From positions 3,609,148 to 3,673,147 of the forward strand of contig SMSO01000014.1 of the NCBI GenBank assembly GCA_004764695.1: 64,000 nucleotides of DNA. Direction: 5' to 3'. Positions 19,625 to 32,040 of this stretch are shown here, in pieces (within the stretch, counting starts at the first letter, position 1; each line of letters begins with the position of its first letter). The translations under genes and the position numbers were made by a program. Source of the DNA: Schizochytrium sp. TIO01. Its lineage: Eukaryota > Sar > Bigyra > Thraustochytrida > Thraustochytriidae. Below the pieces are notes generated by a model. It had not been told where the DNA came from. It made no database searches and saw only the letters and a program-made list of their open reading frames with translations.

Positions 19625-22600
19625 ATGGCTGGAATTAGAGAAGATCTCGAAGCTACGCTGGCAGAGGTTTGTAGATATAATGACCTCTATCCACGAGGAA
19701 AGCGAAGCAAGGAAGGTTCTAATTCACGATCTTCAACACCTTCGACGCCTACAAACAATGCTGATGTCAAAGAGCTAGAAGTGTTTCAAATTATGGAGGT
19801 GCAAAGTTTGCGGTTTGCTTCACATTTTCCCAGTCTTGTTGAGCTTCGTGTCATGTGCCAAAGTGGTATACGCGACCTCCAAGGAATTGGTTGCTGCGTA
19901 CTATTAGAGAAGCTCCATGTCACTAGTTGCGGTCTGCGTGATCTTGGATCTGATATTAGTAATTGCACGCAATTGAACACCCTTGATGTATCTTGCAATG
20001 AGCTTCAACGCTTGCGCCATCTCGCTGGTTTACACGAATTGAAAAAGCTGTGGGCGAATGAAAATCTGCTAACTTCTCTGGACGATGTTAGCCTGGTAAC
20101 TTCGCTTGAAGAGATCTGGGTTGCTCGTAACTTTATTGACGAGATAGACACTAGTCTTGATCGCCTGGGTTCGTTACGCGAGCTCAACATCGCTCAGAAC
20201 AAAGTTGGTACCTTCAAAGAGGTACTGAATTTAGCTCGATTACCAGAATTGAAGAAATTGAGTCTTAATGATCCACACTTTGGGGCTAACCCAGTTTGTA
20301 GCCTAAGTAATTACCGTACTTACGTACTCTGCCACCTTCGAACGCTCGAACAGTTTGACGGAACTTCTATTGACAAAGAAACGAAGCTTCTAACTGACGC
20401 CACATTCTACAAGAAGCGTATGTACTATAATATGAGGATAAAGACATTGAAAAGGAACATGTCGAATGTTATTCGTAAGGCAAAAGAAGAAGCTCGCGCC
20501 AGTGAAAGTCGAATCAATATGAGTCTGAGTATTCTATTACGTCAATACAAAGAAGTGCAGCGTGAGATTGATGAATTGAAGACTTATGGACTGAACGTAT
20601 CAACAGCATCACCCAGCGACAAAGAAGCTTATGCCAAGCAACTAGCAAATAAACAACTTGCTTTAGATGCTTGTATCGCTGGGCGGCGTGCTCAGCTTAA
20701 CACTATTGCAGACGCTCAGAAGCAAGTTGCGCAGAAAGTTCAACAGATTGGGGCAAAGGCCATTGATTATTTAAAGATGGAATTAGAGAGTGGAGGGAAT
20801 CTACGCCTTGTAGAAGGTAAACCATCAGATTCTTGGTATTCCTGGGCAGAACAGTTTTGCAAAAATGCAGTTGATACAATGGCGTATCGTGCGCTAGGAT
20901 ATGCTGGAGTAGAAGCGGATCGCATCCTGCGAGTTCATAATAAATCCCTCCGTGTTCTCTTCGAGCAACGTGTGAATCAGATTGTTGAGGCAACAGGACA
21001 GGCAATCCCTGTGGAACATGTTCTCTTTGTTGTCGACCGTGATGGGCTAGTCGCCGCAGATTCGATTTCAATTTATGGGTTCCCCGATCCTGCCTCTTTC
21101 CTCGTTGGAACTGGGCATGCTGCAATTCCGCTTCGAACATTTTTAGACACTCGAGAACTCAGAGGACGACACACTGGTCTTCCGTCTTTGACAGAATATA
21201 CAGTAATTATTGCTCAGTTCTGCCCTGGTCGGTATGGAACAGAAAAATCAGCGAGCGCTTTAGTTGCTGCTTCTTCAAGCGAAACCGAAGTTCCTTTGCG
21301 AAGACGATCCTATGGACAGATACTTGTGCCTCCACATCAACTGGAGCGTCAAAAGATTGAAGATGGATTCATTTGGGGAAGTGCGGAACAACAAAGACTT
21401 ATGCCAGAAAGTTTGGAATCATCAACAATAATGTCAAGCCGATTTCCAGGCTTTCATGCGCTTTTACAAACGCGAGCAACTGAAAATGTTGAAGGCAGTC
21501 AAGGTTCTGGAGACGAACGTGGACATGAATATTGGGCATTCGACAAGCATCTCATATTGCCAGAATATATAGTTCATCTCCGTTGCATTCCCACAGTGAG
21601 CTTTGGAGATAAACTTAATTCTGCTCTTGCGCTTTCCGAGAGCCTAGCTCGGGGCGAGTCTCAGGATCAAGACGCGAATGAGCAAATGTTATCAGTCGGA
21701 GGTGATTTGGGACCCATGATGGAGCCTTTAGTGACCTTTCTGAAACAATTACCGAAATTTGAAACCTCACATGGTACAACAGCAAAGCGTTGTGAACAAG
21801 TTGTTTCTATGCTACCAGCGACGCGCTCACGGCCAACAGTAACAGAGCTCTCTGAGCTGATCATTCTGAACTGGACATGTCAACCCAGCTTATCACAATT
21901 GACATATTTAAATTTACATGGAAATAATCTGCGCTCCATTCGTGGTCTTGGGACATGCAAGTCTTTACATACTCTGATTCTATCATTTAATGAACTTCAA
22001 GAGATCAATGGCCTGGATACTAACACAGCTCTAGCTCATTTAGACCTTGGGTACAATGCGATAAAACGAGTAACAGGTTTAGATTCTCTGAGCAAACTGG
22101 AGACACTTGAGCTGAACAACAACTTAATCTACCGCATTGGGGATGTTCTAAACTTGAAGCAATCTCACCCAATGCTAGTAAAACTCGAACCTAAGCAACA
22201 ACGCAGTTTGTGAGGTTGTGCAGTATACCATTCAGGTATTGGAAGCATTCCCTTTACTTGTAAAGTTAGACGGACGTCCTATCACAGAGCGAGATCGTTC
22301 TCGAGAAGCTATGAAAGTCGTCAAACTTGATGAAGACACGCTTGTCACCTTTGCCCGTCAGCTTGTTCCATCAATCGCAACCAGCAAGCTTGCCTCGGTG
22401 GAAGCAATCGAAGTTACTCAGGTGCACCTAAGTAGTTTGAAAGGTATTGAAAAACTTACGTCCCTTCGGCGTGGGTCGTTTTCAAACAATGATCTGTCAT
22501 CTATCGATAGCCTTGCAACATGTACGCTACTTGAGGAATTGAATTTGGAGGAGAATCGGATAACCTCAATTGAAGGGTTGCAAGCATGTCAATTCCTTAA

Positions 22601-24434
22601 AAAGCTAGATCTCGGAAAGAATCGACTGTCGCGGATGACTGGACTGGAAAGCCTCACCAACCTGACTCAACTTAGTCTCGAGGACAATGACATTCGTTCA
22701 ATGTCTGGCTTGTCTCGCCTTGTGAACTTAATGGAGCTTTACATTGGTAACAATCAAATCGATGGGCTGCGAGAATTACAGTACCTTCGTGGTCTTCCAA
22801 GGCTCTTAATTTTGGATCTTCTTGGAAATCCTGTATCTAAAGAGGATGGATACCGACTCTATGGTGTTTACTACCTTAAAAAATTGAAAGTGCTTGATGG
22901 CGTTAGTATTGAGCGTGGAGAAGTAAATTCTGCACGTGAACGGTACGCAGGTCGCATTTCTCTGGATTATCTTACAGACCATGTGGGTCATCGCTTTTAT
23001 GAACAGATTCATCAACTTGATTTGTCACAAAACAAGTTACGCGAAGTAGATGCCAACTGCCTGACAGGAAATAACTTTCCTCATTTATTTACACTAGATC
23101 TGAGTAATAATCTACTCACAACTGCTGGAGAGATTCGCGACATGTCTGCCCTTACAACTCTTCACTTGGCTGGAAACCGTATAACTTCTTTGGAGAAAAG
23201 CATGTTGGCTTCACTACCAGGACTTCAAGAACTTGACTTAAGCAACAATCGAATCACAAGTATGCTTGAGCTGAGCCTTAGTTACGCTGCTGAGCTTCGA
23301 TTGTTACGTCTCGAAGGGAACGAAATATCAGTGCTAGAAGGTCTGGGGCAATGCAAAGAACTTCGCGAGTTGATCCTTAACAAGAACCGATTTCGCTCTA
23401 TGGAGTCCTTTGAGAAATCAAGTGCTGCCCTGGCCAATCTTCGATGCTTAAGGATTGAAGAAAATGCTATTCGTCATCTGAGTCAGTTGAAGCACTGCGT
23501 TAGATTGCACTCTCTGTACCTTAGCGGTAATCGTATTTTGGAGCTTAGTGAAATTGATAAGCTTGGATGCATTCCATTTCTATTGGAGCTCAATGTCACG
23601 GGGAACCCCGTGGCTCGTAAGAAAATGTACCGCTCTAGAACGATGTTTAATTTACCAGCACTAAAGTTTTTGGATGGAAAGGAAATCTCAAGTGATGAAA
23701 GGAGTCGTGCCGAGGCATTCTTTAATCCTGGTCCAGAATCTCTCGATGCAATTGCCACAGCTGTTTTCCAGGATCAGGCCTTGGCTGCGATGTATGCTTC
23801 AGACGCATGGGAGCGCAGCACAACTGATCTAGGGGCATTAACCGTAACTGGCAAAGTTCCTGTTAAAGCTCCTGTCTTTGGTATTAATGGTCGAAACAAC
23901 AGTGTATCCAACAGCCCTACTCGGCGCGGACGAAACATTGAAGTTGCTTCGCAAAGTACTAAAACAGCATCACGACGTACTACATCATCATCACGTTTCA
24001 GCATTCCTGTGTCCCGTAAGCCAATTGAAGACCTCAAAATCATGGTAAGTAGTGCTGCAAATCAGTCGCAACGTTCAAATTTAGGAACCCAGGCACCGTC
24101 GCAACAACCTCCTTCTACAACAGCTTATTCTGGGAAGGATATGCAGCCTACAAATATTTCACAACAACCTGCACAAGGGCAACCACAAGTAGAGGAGGAT
24201 GCTTCATCTAGTGTTAAATTGCCACGTGTCGCCACTGAGTCATCTGATGCAGCAAAAACCCAAAATTCGAGTCAGCGCACAACTACAACGACTTCAAAGG
24301 AAGGTTCTGAAGGTCTTACAGAATTTCAAAAGCTGTTTGCAAACACACACAACCACAAAGCAATGTGGCAGTTACCTCCAGATCGATCAAGAGCTAGCAC
24401 GAGGCGGGCATTTGTGCAGGCAGGTCGTCGCTAA
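19625..24434 (+). CDS. LRRC9-like leucine-rich repeat protein, reading frame broken by +1 shift at about 22190
   Basis: Two frames belong to one protein. The first (862 codons from the ATG at 19625) has SDS22-type leucine-rich repeats at about 50-250, a coiled coil at about 265-340, a unique middle part, and a second LRR block starting near residue 750. It ends out of frame in the middle of a repeat. Skipping one base at about 22190 turns the end into KLE-LSNNAVCEVVQYTIQ, a textbook LRR cap leading into the second frame, which continues LRRs for 500 residues and ends in a disordered tail. The rebuilt length is about 1,602 residues. The order LRR / coiled coil / middle / LRR matches vertebrate LRRC9 (about 1,450 residues), which is associated with ciliated cells. 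No GT-AG intron fits the junction. Sequencing error or a real lesion are both possible. Confidence 0.82.
22187..22191 (+). other. Single-base frameshift in the LRRC9-like gene
   Basis: Codons read AAA CTC GAA up to 22189 and then CTA AGC AAC AAC from 22191, leaving the C at 22190 unused. Removing one base here restores a continuous leucine-rich repeat across the join. Without it, translation stops 8 codons downstream at 22211-22213. Confidence 0.8.
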
Positions 24435-24837
24435 TTTAGTACGGTCTGGCGTGATGAAATCTGGTTTCTTTAATCGTTCATTACTTCAAGATTTTGACTT
24501 TACGCAAGCTTTATCTTGGGCTTTAAAAAGTATTTATGGCGCCTGATTTATTCTATTGCAGAGACTGAAAGAAATGATGATTTTATCGATAGACAAAAGT
24601 TCGCTTTGAAGAAATAATAAACCTTTGACTTCTCCAGATGGTCAGCTTTCTGTCTCTGGGTTATATCCAAATGTTTTTCATTTAACTCCTGCTGTGACTA
24701 GAATTTTATATTCTTAAATGTAGAGATGTGCGGGACCAACGATCTATGTAATAAGGTGATTTGTCTTCTTCTTCTAAAGCCCCTACTGTTATTTAATTTG
24801 TTTTGCTTTGTTGGTTTGTTTCCAAAGAAAAAAAGGA
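24435..24837. other. Convergent intergenic spacer
   Basis: About 400 AT-rich bases between the stops of the LRRC9-like gene (+) and the methyltransferase (-). An AATAATAAA run near 24612 resembles a polyadenylation signal. No gene seen. Confidence 0.4.
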
Positions 24838-25767
24838 TCACTTGAAAAATTTGTTTGTGCCTGTGATACGAATGGCTGCTTGCTGTGCTTCTGCAATTTC
24901 TACAGTGACTGGATCTTCCAAAGCAGCACTTTGTGCAATCCATTCAAAGGTCCAGCCGAACTCTTCCGCAGCTTCGAGGAGAGCCTTCCACTCATGAGTC
25001 TCAAAGCCGGGATAGTTAATCAGTTCATCGAAGACGAGAAGCGTGCCAGGCACAATGCGGGGAGCTAGTTCCCGAAGCACATAAATGGTTGCGGAGTATA
25101 AATCTGCATCAAGGTGCGCTACAGCAACCTTCTGGTCACTAGGCTCGTTGTGTTCCACCAGAAAAGGTACAAGCGTGTCCTGGAAGAGGCCTTTTACTAG
25201 CGTCACATTGCTTTCCACTTCGGGGAACTTGCCTTTGCAGTCAAATGTACCCTTAGCAAACTTATCTCGCCAGCTCTCAGGGAGACCTTCAAACGTATCA
25301 AAGCCATATACTGTGCGGCCTGGAGGGGCATGTTTTGCCATAAGATTTATGGTCTTACCCGAAAAGACGCCAAATTCTAGCCACAGACCCTCCAGAGGTT
25401 TTCCATTTGAGCATGCAAATCCAAGTGGGTTCTTGGCAAGGCGTTCCTTAGGAGGTCTTTTGAGATCGAGTCTCCATGCTTTATCAGCCCTTAGCATGAA
25501 CGAGCTCAATTTGCTATCCTCCTCGCAGTTTTCCGAGACTGCAATTTCATCTTCGTCTTCGCTCAGTTCTCCTTCCTCACGCTCCGAATCGTTGTCGTCT
25601 GGATCGGCCTTGGATAAACCATTTGCGTCACACCTTGTGCCATCGTTGTCACTACCGTCGGCATTGTCGTTGGCAGAATCGGCCTTGGTGATATCTTCCG
25701 ATGCTTCTTCGCGAGCACGTTTCGAGGTACCCGAGCCAGCAGATGGCTCCTCACCAGACCGCTTCAT
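24838..25767 (-). CDS. TylF-like SAM-dependent methyltransferase with acidic N-terminal extension
   Basis: A 310-residue protein. Residues 1-90 are acidic and disordered and start with a possible nuclear localisation signal (SKRAREE). Residues about 125-300 form a class I SAM-binding fold of the TylF/macrocin O-methyltransferase type: motif I WLEFGVFSGKTI (129-140), YGFDTFEGLPESW (154-166), HLDADLYSAT (218-227) and FDELINYPGFE (246-256). Known relatives O-methylate sugars or small molecules with a metal held by Asp residues. The substrate here is unknown. The family is mainly bacterial and scattered in protists, so ancient transfer is possible but not shown. The ATG at 25767 was preferred to an upstream GTG. 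Confidence 0.82.
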   Translation of the reverse strand: MKRSGEEPSAGSGTSKRAREEASEDITKADSANDNADGSDNDGTRCDANGLSKADPDDNDSEREEGELSEDEDEIAVSENCEEDSKLSSFMLRADKAWRLDLKRPPKERLAKNPLGFACSNGKPLEGLWLEFGVFSGKTINLMAKHAPPGRTVYGFDTFEGLPESWRDKFAKGTFDCKGKFPEVESNVTLVKGLFQDTLVPFLVEHNEPSDQKVAVAHLDADLYSATIYVLRELAPRIVPGTLLVFDELINYPGFETHEWKALLEAAEEFGWTFEWIAQSAALEDPVTVEIAEAQQAAIRITGTNKFFK

Positions 25768-28700
25768 GGTGTATTCCCACAATGTCTGCAAAGCAACGCA
25801 GAGCTTACGATGCGTTTTGCGACAACACAGTCTCGACGGCACTGTTGTGAAAAAGAAGCTGGAAAAGCATCATATGATAAAGATAACAGAAAGTAGAAGA
25901 ATAGCGAGTACACAACAGCCTTCGAGAAGACAAAATACCAATCAAACAATCAGCATGTTCTGCTGTCATTCAAAACCCTATTTCCTCAGGAAAGCGTTTG
26001 CCTCCAACCTCGTCTCTGCCGTCAAGTCTCAAGTCTCAAGATCGATATATACACGAGTGCAAGCTCTGGAGGAAATCTGATAGGAATGCAGAGGATAAAT
26101 ATTTTGAGATTCATTTGCAAGACAAGAATATGGTATCTTTCCATAATAACGACAACTCAAGTTCGTACAATAGCAACGGGGGATAACAGCATATGGTTGT
26201 TTGTGCTGTTTGCCTTCAAGTGACTGCCAAATAGTCCAGCATGCTGGTCAAGAACCCTGTGCTTCTCTGCATGACTTGTATGGTTTCACAGTGATGAAAA
26301 AAGAACTATAAAAAATAATAATAAGCCCTGGGTACGTACCTGGTAAAGAAAAACAAGATTGGTTAATTTTCATTTTCTTTCTTCGTTTTGTACAAACTAA
26401 CCATCTTTTATGTAATAATAGCTGCAACAACAAAGGTCTCACAAGACATTTGGTCTCCAACACCACTGCCTCACGAGTCTCTGCAACCTATCTACGAGGC
26501 AGCTGGCTAGCTGGCTGATTTGACTTGGCAGATCTAGAAGCGCTAGCTCTGCTTCCCAGAACTTGCAGCCTTAAACCTTCTACTGACGAGATAAAGTGAG
26601 CGAAACAGCCTCGTGAGCTAGAAGATCAAAGCAAGTTTTGCACTTTGAACCAAGCAGAATATCTCACGGCAATAAGAGAAATGAATACCCAATGCCTGGA
26701 CTGTCGATGGACAATCTACAAGGTCTAGAAGGAAGTGGAGCAAGACTACTAATACCGAAATATCATCTCAAGGTGTTTTAAAGTCCCTTCACATGGAATA
26801 TCATGGGGATAAACGAAGTACTTGGTATCATATTATAATCCTCGAACAAACTTGAGGAGGTTGTTGCCAATGTTGAGCAGAATCCCTGTGTCATCATTCC
26901 CTTGAGCAACAAATGTGAGCCTATCCATCGTTGCCAGGCTTATGCCCACCCAGTATCCAAGTATGGCACAGAGCTGAAGCTCCAAGTTGGCAATGGAGAC
27001 ATAGTAGATTACACTTGGCGATCGAGAAGCTCAACTAAACATAGCACCTTCAGCACATTGGCGCTTTGGGGAAATACTTTGTCGTCGAGAAGATCTTGGT
27101 AAGGCCGATGTACAAGTTATAATGCTGCGGGCAAGCAAAGAATTGCTACCGATAAAAAAGCTGCGTGGGATTATTAGGTGGCTCTTACGGTTCCCTCCAG
27201 AGAGTACGAGTCATAGGAGAGCGTGTATCTCCCAACGCCGACAACGTATAACGAGGTTCTGTTCTGATATGTGATGTTTGGTATGTTTCAATATGAGGTT
27301 ATTGAGGCTTACTAAGGTGGGTGAAGGCAGCACCATCTTCCACCAAGAGGCCGGAGCTAGATCATCTGGAGCTTTTAAAGTTCTCGAGTTATAGTGTTCG
27401 ATAACCTGAGCTCGTAAGAGTTACACTCGAAATATGCATGCCTGCACTCAATTTGGCAAGACAGATAATAAGGAAACAACTCAACGAGTGAAAATATCAA
27501 TATTGACAATGGTAAATGCCCATTCAATGATCCCTCGAATGTAACTATGTTTTCGTCGATGATGCACCAGCTGCAGTGCTCCTGATTTTTCCACCTCTAA
27601 GAAACATGACTTTCTCGTTTTCATAATAAAATAAAAATCAAGTCTTGCTAAAGCTACTCATCATTTATCATCATGATAACTCAGCATAAGTGCGTTATAA
27701 TTGTCTCTTCACACACCATGCGGGGAAACCAACCTGTGGCCCACTTCAACTCGTAAGTAGACCACCCTTCTACTGGCCTTGTGATTCTGTCATCGAGTGT
27801 TTGGGACCAAGATCCCGGCAATCCAAATATTAATCTTGTCTGTTTAATCGTATAATTTTGAACTCCTCAAAGTTCGTGCAAAGTACCTTTCGATCTCCTT
27901 TAAGTGAAATTGCAGCATTAGCATCAGCACGAAAGAAAAATAAAATATAGCATCAGCAGTTGTAGATTTTCTCAATCGAACAAGTGGGTGGGACGATGCC
28001 ATTATTCCACATCTTCAGCACCGACACCTTCAGCGTTCTTCGCAACGCAGTACAGTCGATCGGCAGAGAATTGTTTGTCTTCACATGTTTATATAATATA
28101 GATTTATTGCCCCCCTTGTATTTTTCTCTGGCTAGGGTTGTTCTCGTTGAATGAATGAGTTGGCGCTTACTCTGAGGCAGATGACAACTGCGTACGCAAC
28201 AAAAGCTTTCATGCAGACGATCGGTCCTCAAGCGCACTGGACCCAAATGTCCCAGTTGCTAGGAATGGTTACGACAGTCGCAGCTTTCATACGACGGGAA
28301 ACCCAAGGGAGGGTGTGACGGTTTCGTACACGCGACCTAGATGGAAATTCAATTTGAGAGCGTCCTGTCTTCAATTGACCTTTACATTCACATTTTTCCA
28401 ACGAGGAAGAACCTCAAACAACATTCCGAAGAAACCAAAAAAGACACGCTTTACTTTATACAGGGACCACGACCCTGCGCTTGCGACGCGACCTAAAATC
28501 GGTCGCATCTTAAGCAGCCCTATCATATCTCGAGTTCGTTGAACCATTGAACCATGTTTTATCAATCGCCACCATAATCGTTTCCTCAGTATATTTCTTT
28601 ATAAAATTGCCCGTTCAACCCCCTTTTCAACCTTCCTAAAAGTATAATAGGAAATAGAACTTGGAGACAAAACTTGAAGAAAAATAAAAGGAGGAAAATA

Positions 28701-30060
28701 TACTTTAGAAAAAAACAAAGAAAACTTAATTTACTTAATTCATATCAGTGCTGAAAACATTTTTTAATTTTTTTCCCTTCCCCCCTAAAAAAATTCGAGA
28801 TTGAGATTGAGGTACGGTACATACGAGGGTAGTCGATGATCAATCATTGAGGTGAGTTCCATCTAACTCAACGCTTCTTCTTCTTATTCTTCTTCTTGAA
28901 ATTCTTCACCGGAGCTATTGTCTGCACATACCTCAACAGATCTGAGAGAAGCTTGCGAGCGTATTTTCTATTTATGGCATCTTTCCAAGCATGTAAATAA
29001 ATAATATCAAAAACAAATACATAAATTAGAGAATAGTAAGTAAGTAAGCGAGCAAGTAAACGAGTGAGTGAGTGAGTTTATTTGTTTCACAGCCCTGCTC
29101 AGATATCGCTTCTAAAAAATTGCCATCCCGACCAAGACTTCCGAGAAACTTGGCAGATTCTGTAGCAGATCTAAAGACATCATAACGGAGATGATTTCCA
29201 ACTTGAAGATTGGTCCAACGTGGTCAGCGTACAGGCAGACTATTTGTTTACAATAAAGTTTGCCATGCTCGTTATCTTTTGCCTGAGATAGGTCATTACC
29301 ATTCTGGAGGTGGAGAAATTTAACCCTCACTCGTTTCAAGTCTTTGCTGCTTCCCCCTCGCAGAGTCGAGCTACTCGGAAAGAAGTTGACCGCGGTGGTT
29401 GATGCGATTGAACTCTGCTAGTTTCATGGTTTGCTCAACTCCAGACGTCGCGAGGATGTAGCTACGAGTGATTCACCCACTCCTCGAAGTAACCCAAACA
29501 TTCCGTACACACCCTCTTTCTCAAGACTTCATTCATACGCACATGTGTAGGCAGGCCACAACTGTGCACACTCACTCACTTACTCACTGCCACGAGGCTC
29601 TTTAATGCCCGCTTCGCGACACCCGTGTAGGCTCCATTCTTCTACTTCCCTGTCCCCTTTCCGTGCAAGAGTTCCACGCCACATCAAACTAGATGTATAA
29701 GTTTCCGACATTTGTGTGAGCCAAATGTTTGAGCCAAATGTAAAGTAGGGATGAGGTCCTTTTTGCACTTCATGGCGACATCGCACCAATGGTTTCTGCA
29801 CATCGAGCGAGCTCTGGTCTCATGAACTGCTCAAGCCTGGCAGCTTGCACAGAGTGACGCTAAGAAGGATGGCGATTGCGAATCCGAGCTCTGTTCTCAG
29901 CTAGCCACGCCACATTCGATCGTGTGTGAAACGATCAATCACTCGCGTTTAACAACTCGCACTATTAACTTAGTATCTGCGACACTATCCGCCTCTGAGT
30001 TAGTTGAAACTCATCGCGCCGCAACAGTGCAACAATGAAGCACCAACTGCGTACTACAGC
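25768..30060. other. Gene-poor region, left part
   Basis: No intact gene was recognised. The first few hundred bases should contain the methyltransferase promoter. A possible decayed coding stretch lies at 26690-27103. The rest is moderately AT-rich, with A/T blocks near 28630-28790 and a short GAGT repeat near 29060. I saw no transposase or reverse transcriptase motifs. Confidence 0.4.
26690..27103 (+). pseudogene. Possible decayed coding remnant of unknown family
   Basis: Two short frames with protein-like composition follow each other in different frames: one at about 26690-26780 and one at about 26845-27100 (includes VEQNPCVIIPLSNKC and ELKLQVGNGDIVDYTW). Stops interrupt the first and no start or splice pattern links them. 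No family is recognised. It may be chance. Confidence 0.2.
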
Positions 30061-30077
30061 AACAGCAGAGTCCAAAG

Positions 30078-30101
30078 AATCAATCAATCAATCAATCAAT
30101 C
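30078..30101. repeat. (AATC)n microsatellite
   Basis: Six copies of AATC in an otherwise unique context. Confidence 0.9.
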
Positions 30102-30294
30102 AAAACGTTCTCTGCAAGGCCACCATTTATCCAGGCCCTGGCGCGGTTTTACTCTTCTTCAACTGCCTTCGTTCGTCGTCAATATCCTCCTGAAAAGGTC
30201 GCGCTGTGCAGTGCTGATGCTTTGTGGCGCACCCGAACGATGGAAACGAAATAGCGTATCATTTAGGGACCCGAACAAAGCTGGGAGCATACGA

Positions 30295-30330
30295 TTGGTT
30301 GGTTGGTTGGTTGGTTGGTTGGATGGATGA
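30295..30330. repeat. (TTGG)n microsatellite passing into GGAT
   Basis: About seven copies of TTGG followed by two GGAT units. Confidence 0.9.
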
Positions 30331-31071
30331 TGGAGAGCGAACTAAAGAGTGTAGTGTTGTCAACCTGGTTGGATTTCTCTCAGGTCCAAGGTTCGTGTAA
30401 ATTTGCGACGCCATCATCAATGACGGTAACAGGTACACCCAAAGTAGTGAAAGAAAGAAGTTTCCACCTTCGAAGGGTTTCACTGCTTAGCCATGAAAAT
30501 GAAAGTGTGTGTTTATTTGTTTATTTGGGTGTGTGCAAATTGAGCGAATGTAATTCATTAGAGGACACGCGCGAGGGAGGCAGGTGCAGGTGCTCCGATC
30601 ACTCCAGTTCTCCATAAGGTGCTGCTTTCTTGCGGGGGGGGGTAGCTAGCGTCGGCAGGTAGGTGCCTGATCCCTACTCTCGAGCACGAGCACGGGCCCT
30701 TTCGGTAGCTCCTCGTCGTCATTATCGAACACGTTGCCTGTCCTTAGACAAACAACCATCTCATCTCCTCAGGCTGCCCCATCCCCCCTAGTGTTTTAGA
30801 TACGAAACCCATTAGCGACACACCCAATTTCGAAGGGAACCCGCAACCTCATACTGAAAGCTCATTTTTTATTCTGCATTGAATTAGAACTTATATAATT
30901 CTATTTATTTTTAATTCTATTTAAAAAAACATCATTTAAGTAAAGGTATTTTACTGTTCAGTTTCAGAGTAGTGCCTACAGGTAATGGTAGGAGTACTGT
31001 TGTGTACCTAGGTTAGCACCTTATGGCTATGGTAGATAGAAATAAACAAATGGAATCTCTTGTGAAAGAAG

Positions 31072-31073
31072 GA

Positions 31074-31141
<68 letters not shown>

Positions 31142-31142
31142 A
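31072..31142. repeat. (AAAG)n microsatellite
   Basis: About 17 uninterrupted copies, an all-purine strand of 70 bases. Confidence 0.95.
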
Positions 31143-31155
31143 GTTTGTTGAGATG

Positions 31156-31215
31156 TGCTTTGCTTTGCTTTGCTTTGCTTTGTTTTGCTCTGGTCTGGTC
31201 TGGTCTGCTCTGCTT
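31156..31215. repeat. (TTTGC)n then (TCTGG)n pentanucleotide repeats
   Basis: Two related pentanucleotide arrays run into each other directly after the AAAG tract. Confidence 0.85.
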
Positions 31216-31397
31216 TGGGCTGATTGATAGATTGACTGCTGTGGCGGCCCAGAGGATTGAGCGAATCTGGGATGGCAAGGAGCGCAGGAAGGAAGGAGGG
31301 AAGGAGGCCTCCTCCATGGTCCGTCGGGGTACCATCCGGAGCGCCCTACCTCGAGGTGACCTGCCTTGAGGGCCAACTTCTATAACCTCCCTCAGGC

Positions 31398-31450
31398 ACA
31401 CAAACAAATAAACAAACAAACAAACAAATAAATAAATAAATAAATAAATT
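31398..31450. repeat. (AAAC)n/(AAAT)n compound microsatellite
   Basis: Alternating AAAC and AAAT units over about 50 bases. Confidence 0.9.
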
Positions 31451-31998
31451 GAAACACCTGCACAAATAATGAAGCAAGAGTCAAGTAGAAATGAAGAACT
31501 AAAAAGGGAATCGCACACCGTCTTTCAGGGATACACCTCGACCAACTCGAAGTTATGGTCGCAGTCACGATTAAGTTATTGCTAGAGCTCAACTGCACTC
31601 GGGAAAATCAGAATCGAGTAAAGTAATCGAACAATCATCCTCGAATATCGAGTAATTTGAAGGGGTTTCTTTTCATCCAGAATTCTTTCATAATACTATG
31701 CTCTTTTAAATTTTAATATAAGAAGAAATAAAAGAAAACATTATTATTATATATATTTTAAAAAAAGAGAAGAAAAAAAAAGAGGTTATAAATTAAATCA
31801 AATAGACCCTCCCACCAATAGGAGTATATATCATCCCTATAGGAGTTGTGCGGTGGTCAAGGGAGACCTCTGGCAACAACCACCAAAGGAATAAAATAGT
31901 ACAATTTTTTATTGTCTTGGCAAGCTGATTGAGGATTGGACACACACCTGAAGAGCTTCGAAGACGAAGAGCAAACAATAACCTGCAAGAGCTCTACC

Positions 31999-31999
31999 C

Positions 32000-32040
<41 letters not shown>
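31999..32040. repeat. (CAA)n microsatellite
   Basis: Fourteen perfect CAA copies with no coding context. Confidence 0.95.

Noticed and set aside
25085-26080. 331-codon plus-strand frame
   Set aside because: It is the antisense of the methyltransferase gene. The Ser/Leu-rich composition mirrors acidic codons on the other strand.
31008-31518. Overlapping frames of 122 and 163 codons with Phe-Leu-Ser periodicity
   Set aside because: They read through the (AAAG)n and (TTTGC)n microsatellites and are not independent genes.
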